Shown here piece after piece: positions 8,101 to 9,322 of a stretch of DNA of 9,322 nt; the first letter of the stretch is position 1, and every line of letters begins with the position of its first letter. Source of the stretch: CAYXVU01 sp964468725. Lineage in GTDB: Bacteria; Acidobacteriota; Blastocatellia; UBA7656. The translations under genes were made by a program, and so were the position numbers. The stretch covers positions 1 through 9,322 of the forward strand of contig CAYXVU010000236.1 in assembly GCA_964468725.1 (NCBI GenBank), written 5' to 3'. Below the pieces are notes generated by a model. That model saw only the letters and a list, made by a program, of their open reading frames with translations, was not told the DNA's origin and did not search any database.

Positions 8101-8445
8101 ACGGGCGTCGGTCAACTGGTCGGCAAACGCACGTGGGGCGGGCTGGTCGGCATCTACGATTACCCGGTCTTGATTGACGGCGGGCAAGTGACCGCGCCGC
8201 GTGTGGCTTTCTACAATCTGCAAGGCGAGTGGGACGTTGAGAATCACGGCACGCCGCCGGACATCGAAGTTGACCTCGACCCGAAAGCTTGGCGGCAAGG
8301 CAAAGACACGCAACTCGAACGCGCCGTCGAAGTGGCGATGGACGCGCTGCGACGCAATCCGCCGGTTAAGCACAAGCAGCCGCCCTATCCGAATTACTAC
8401 AAAAACACGCTGCGCCCCGCCCCGCAACCGCGCGGCCAGCGGTAG
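5140..8445 (+). CDS. Tricorn-like S41 family protease, copy 3, exported
   Basis: A complete 1101-residue paralogue of copy 2 with the same domain order. Residues 1-20 are a signal peptide ending SFA before Gln21; Cys10 is not in a lipobox. Two propellers with FSPDG/WSPDS repeats follow, then C1, PDZ (LTQPGVEVKEGEYLLAVNG) and C2. Catalytic candidates are His754 (VGHH), Ser976 (AGSGGD) and Glu1034 (VENHG). The His-Ser spacing (222) and Ser-Glu spacing (58) equal those of copy 2, and Gly again replaces tricorn Ser745. The charged linker in the second propeller (from Ser544) is 15 residues shorter than in copy 2. Residues 322-374 are encoded by DNA identical to copy 2. Its PDZ region is closest to copy 1. 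It follows the small exported protein gene by 56 nt and is closed by the terminator at 8474. Likely a periplasmic oligopeptide-trimming protease; its substrate is unknown. Confidence 0.95.
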   Translation: MKKVIWSIVCLLALASMSFAQSDKPMLYRQPTLSSTHIVFVFAGDLWIVPRAGGQAERLTSGVGTETSPSFSPDGKWVAFTGEYDGNTDIYVVAATGGEPRRLTYHPGGDGVVGWTRDGKNIIFLSARASEMPTPKYYTIPVDGGFPTEIPLPMAGGTAAYSPDSARLAYMPLAPAFAQWKKYRGGRTTKIWIANLADSSVEEIPRQNSNDFTPMWIENKIYFLSDRTYPVTLYAFDTATKRVTQAINNTGLDIKSASAGPDAIVYEQFGSLNLYDLKSGKAAKVNITLNGDLPSVRPRYERVAGRILNVNLSPTGARAIFEARGEIISVPAEKGNARNLTNTSGVAERDPAWSPDGKWIAYFSDESGEYALHLREQTTVGETKKISLGNPSSYFYSPVWSPDSKKIAFLDKRLNLWFAEIATGALTKVDTNPFENPFRIMDPEWSPDSKWMIYTRQLKNRLCAVFVYSLETKKSTQITDGLSDARYAAFDKSGKYVFFTASTNSGPTSGWLDMSSFPHQATITRSVYAVTLKKDTPSPIAPESDEEKVQEEKKEPPKMPPGKPEPVTVTIDFDNIGQRIVALPIPARNFVGLTAGKAGTIFLGENVPASGTSPAPQFGANVHRFDLDKRRADKILEGVTAFVVSANGEKMLFGQGFGAAQRYTIASTVMPLRPGEGVLNIAEMEVRVDPVQEWKQMYHEAWRVQRDFFYDPTFHGLDIQATEKKYEPYLAGVAHRADLNYLFQEMLGNMVVGHHNSGGGDVPQANFVPGGLLGCDYQIENGRYRFAKIFNGENWNPNLRAPLTQPGVEVKEGEYLLAVNGRNLTASDNVYQAFESTANKQVVIKVGANPDGSNAREVTVVPIASESGLRNLAWIEDNRRKVDQLSGGKLAYVYLPNTSTAGYTNFNRYYFAQIDKQGAVLDERFNGGGSAADYIIDQMRRQLTNYFATREGESFSTPAAAIFGPKVMIINEYAGSGGDMMPWMFRKTGVGQLVGKRTWGGLVGIYDYPVLIDGGQVTAPRVAFYNLQGEWDVENHGTPPDIEVDLDPKAWRQGKDTQLERAVEVAMDALRRNPPVKHKQPPYPNYYKNTLRPAPQPRGQR
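6103..6260 (+). repeat. 158-nt block identical to 2025-2182 (probable gene-conversion tract)
   Basis: This is the copy 3 side of the identical block. It starts one base after a T/C difference (2024/6102) and stops at an A/G difference (2183/6261), both silent. The direction of transfer cannot be told from the window. Confidence 0.85.
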
Positions 8446-8473
8446 TTCATACCCGACAACGGGCGAATGAATC

Positions 8474-8519
8474 GCGCAAGCGAAGAAGCCAAACTTCTTC
8501 GCTTGCGCTTTGTTTTTAG
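8474..8519 (+). terminator. Strong intrinsic terminator after protease copy 3
   Basis: GCGCAAGCGAAGAAG (8474-8488) pairs perfectly with CTTCTTCGCTTGCGC (8494-8508), a 15-bp stem with a 5-nt loop CCAAA, followed by TTTGTTTTTAG. It starts 28 nt after the stop of copy 3. This is a textbook Rho-independent terminator and sets the right end of the protease transcript. Confidence 0.9.
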
Positions 8520-8564
8520 AGGAGGTTCCTTCTCCGGTTGTGGAGATGTGTTGCAGAGAATCCA

Positions 8565-8594
8565 TTGCGTCGTTCGTAAGCCAGCCCCTATACT
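8565..8594 (+). promoter_or_regulatory. Candidate sigma-70-type promoter of the nucleotidyltransferase gene
   Basis: TTGCGT (8565-8570) and TATACT (8589-8594) are 18 nt apart. The -10 box matches the consensus at five of six bases, the -35 box at three. Transcription would start near 8601, giving a leader of about 38 nt before ATG 8639. Lying just after a terminator, it makes sense for a separate transcription unit, but it is a pattern match only. Confidence 0.4.
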
Positions 8595-8638
8595 CGGTCT
8601 CGGCTTGCATCCGCTACCACATCAAACAGAAGTTCGTC

Positions 8639-9196
8639 ATGGAAATTTCGTATGCACAAATTCCGCGTTGGCCTGTGAATCACATGGACATCAAAGAGAC
8701 ATTTCGCTTCGTAGCGCCCACCGTGCGCGATGCGGCAATCAAAACCGCCGCGCAGTTGCGGCAGTTGGGCATTCGCTATGCGTTGGCCGGAGGCTTGGCA
8801 GTCGGCGCGCACGGCTACATTCGGGCGACGACCGATGTAGATTTTTTAGTTGGCGAAGAAGCCTTCGAGCATCACGGTTCGCTGGTCGCTTTCAAACCCG
8901 GCGTACCCATCGAAGTGGACGGCATCCGCATAGATTACCTCTCGCCCGCTGCGTTCGGCGCGCAGATGGAAGCGGTTCTCGATCACCCTCCGCTGAGCGA
9001 AGGGCTGGCCATCGTGCCGATTGAAGCGTTGATTTATTTGAAGCTGGCAGCTCGGCGGCGCAAAGACATGGTAGATGTGATTGAGCTAGTCAAAGCCGGA
9101 GCGGACGTGCCGCGCGTGCGCGATTATCTGAAGCAGTACGCCAGCGACTTGCTCCCCTTGTTTGAAGAACTGAGCAATGAAGCCCTCGCCGAATGA
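8639..9196 (+). CDS. Nucleotidyltransferase-fold protein (185 aa)
   Basis: The N-terminal half has the pol-beta-type nucleotidyltransferase signature: a GG pair (51-52) followed by AVGAHGYIRATTDVDFLV, with metal-binding Asp66 and Asp68, and a candidate third acidic residue at Asp94 or Asp99 (VDGIRIDYL). The C-terminal part has the basic helix LKLAARRRKDMVDV common in small proteins of this group, including AbiEii-like and related families. All expected catalytic residues look present, so it may be active; the acceptor (protein, tRNA or small molecule) cannot be read from the sequence. No AbiEi-like antitoxin or HEPN gene is adjacent, so it is not part of a visible toxin-antitoxin pair. The start is uncertain: ATG 8639 has only a weak AGAAG site, ATG 8684 is an alternative, and the frame stays open back to 8510, inside the terminator's T-rich tail. 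Confidence 0.8.
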   Translation: MEISYAQIPRWPVNHMDIKETFRFVAPTVRDAAIKTAAQLRQLGIRYALAGGLAVGAHGYIRATTDVDFLVGEEAFEHHGSLVAFKPGVPIEVDGIRIDYLSPAAFGAQMEAVLDHPPLSEGLAIVPIEALIYLKLAARRRKDMVDVIELVKAGADVPRVRDYLKQYASDLLPLFEELSNEALAE

Positions 9197-9211
9197 CGCA
9201 CCTTGCGGCCT

Positions 9212-9230
9212 GCGCTCACTCACCGAGCGC
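9212..9230. other. Small hairpin between convergent genes
   Basis: GCGCTC (9212-9217) and GAGCGC (9225-9230) form a perfect 6-bp stem with a 7-nt loop at the junction of the two convergent genes, overlapping the last codons of the minus-strand gene. There is no clear T-run on either side, so a shared terminator role is only possible. Confidence 0.3.
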
Positions 9231-9322
9231 GTTCAAATTGTTTCTAACGAGTTTCGTATTCGGATGCTCATCACCTAAAAACTTGCGAAAGATGGCAAGC
9301 GCCCGCTCATAGCACACCCGCG
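9216..9322 (-). CDS. TPR (kinesin-light-chain type) protein, C-terminal end only
   Basis: On the minus strand a frame runs in from the right edge (first full codon at 9320) and ends at a stop at 9216-9218, giving 34 residues. They contain YERALAIFRKFLGDEHPNT and then NNLNALGE, a clear match to the TPR_10/TPR_12 consensus (ALxIxxxxLGxxHPxT...NLxxL). It is the last repeat of a protein whose body lies outside the window. Such repeats bind proteins; no catalytic domain is visible here. The gene converges on the nucleotidyltransferase gene with a 19-nt gap. The stretch is short, but the motif is distinctive. Confidence 0.75.
   Translation of the reverse strand, partial: RVCYERALAIFRKFLGDEHPNTKLVRNNLNALGE

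Noticed and set aside
8510..8638. N-terminal extension of the nucleotidyltransferase to TTG 8510, GTG 8540 or ATG 8546, using AGAGGAGG at 8518-8525
   Set aside because: TTG 8510 lies before that site and within the terminator's T-rich tail, and the spacing to GTG 8540 (14 nt) and ATG 8546 (20 nt) is long. The extension has no family motif, and the likely promoter at 8565-8594 lies inside it. Not fully excluded.
8467..9024. Plus-strand frame of 185 codons starting at ATG 8467
   Set aside because: It begins inside the terminator region and overlaps the nucleotidyltransferase in another frame; its Arg/Ser/His-rich translation is typical of a shadow frame.
8639..9196. AbiEi/AbiEii-type toxin-antitoxin or MNT/HEPN system
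   Set aside because: Only the nucleotidyltransferase is present; a terminator lies upstream and a convergent TPR gene downstream, leaving no room for a partner.

Overview
The window looks like chromosomal DNA of a free-living Gram-negative-type bacterium with fairly high GC. Three points suggest Acidobacteriota, perhaps Blastocatellia: large secreted tricorn-type proteases present as paralogues, a kinesin-light-chain-type TPR protein next door, and good Shine-Dalgarno sites (which argue against Bacteroidota). This assignment is an inference and was not tested by any search.

Layout. Positions 1-924 hold the 3' end of a tricorn-like S41 protease (copy 1; its start lies left of the window). Positions 1062-4373 hold a complete tricorn-like protease with signal peptide (copy 2, 1103 aa). 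Positions 4374-4648 are a repeat-rich intergenic stretch: one hairpin, two diverged 59-nt direct repeats and a partial inverted copy. Positions 4649-5083 encode a small exported protein of unknown function. Positions 5140-8445 hold a third complete tricorn-like protease (copy 3, 1101 aa). A strong intrinsic terminator at 8474-8519 closes the cluster. A likely independent promoter precedes a small nucleotidyltransferase-fold protein (8639-9196). The right edge carries the last codons of a TPR protein on the minus strand (9216-9322), convergent with it.

How the genes fit together. The three proteases share one domain plan: signal peptide (seen in copies 2 and 3), two beta-propellers, C1, PDZ and the C2 catalytic domain. 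They are probably periplasmic, where they would trim oligopeptides; the small exported protein sits 56 nt ahead of copy 3 and is probably co-transcribed with it. Catalytic Ser and Glu lie exactly 58 residues apart in all three copies, and His is present in both complete ones. The residues around the expected substrate pocket differ between copies, which suggests that the array diversified in specificity.

The most notable signals are a 158-nt block with no differences between copies 2 and 3 inside otherwise diverged genes (a probable gene-conversion tract), a mosaic similarity pattern in copy 1, and the repeat pair whose hairpin is kept by a compensatory base change. I saw no CRISPR array, tRNA, rRNA, transposase or clearly novel multi-gene system.
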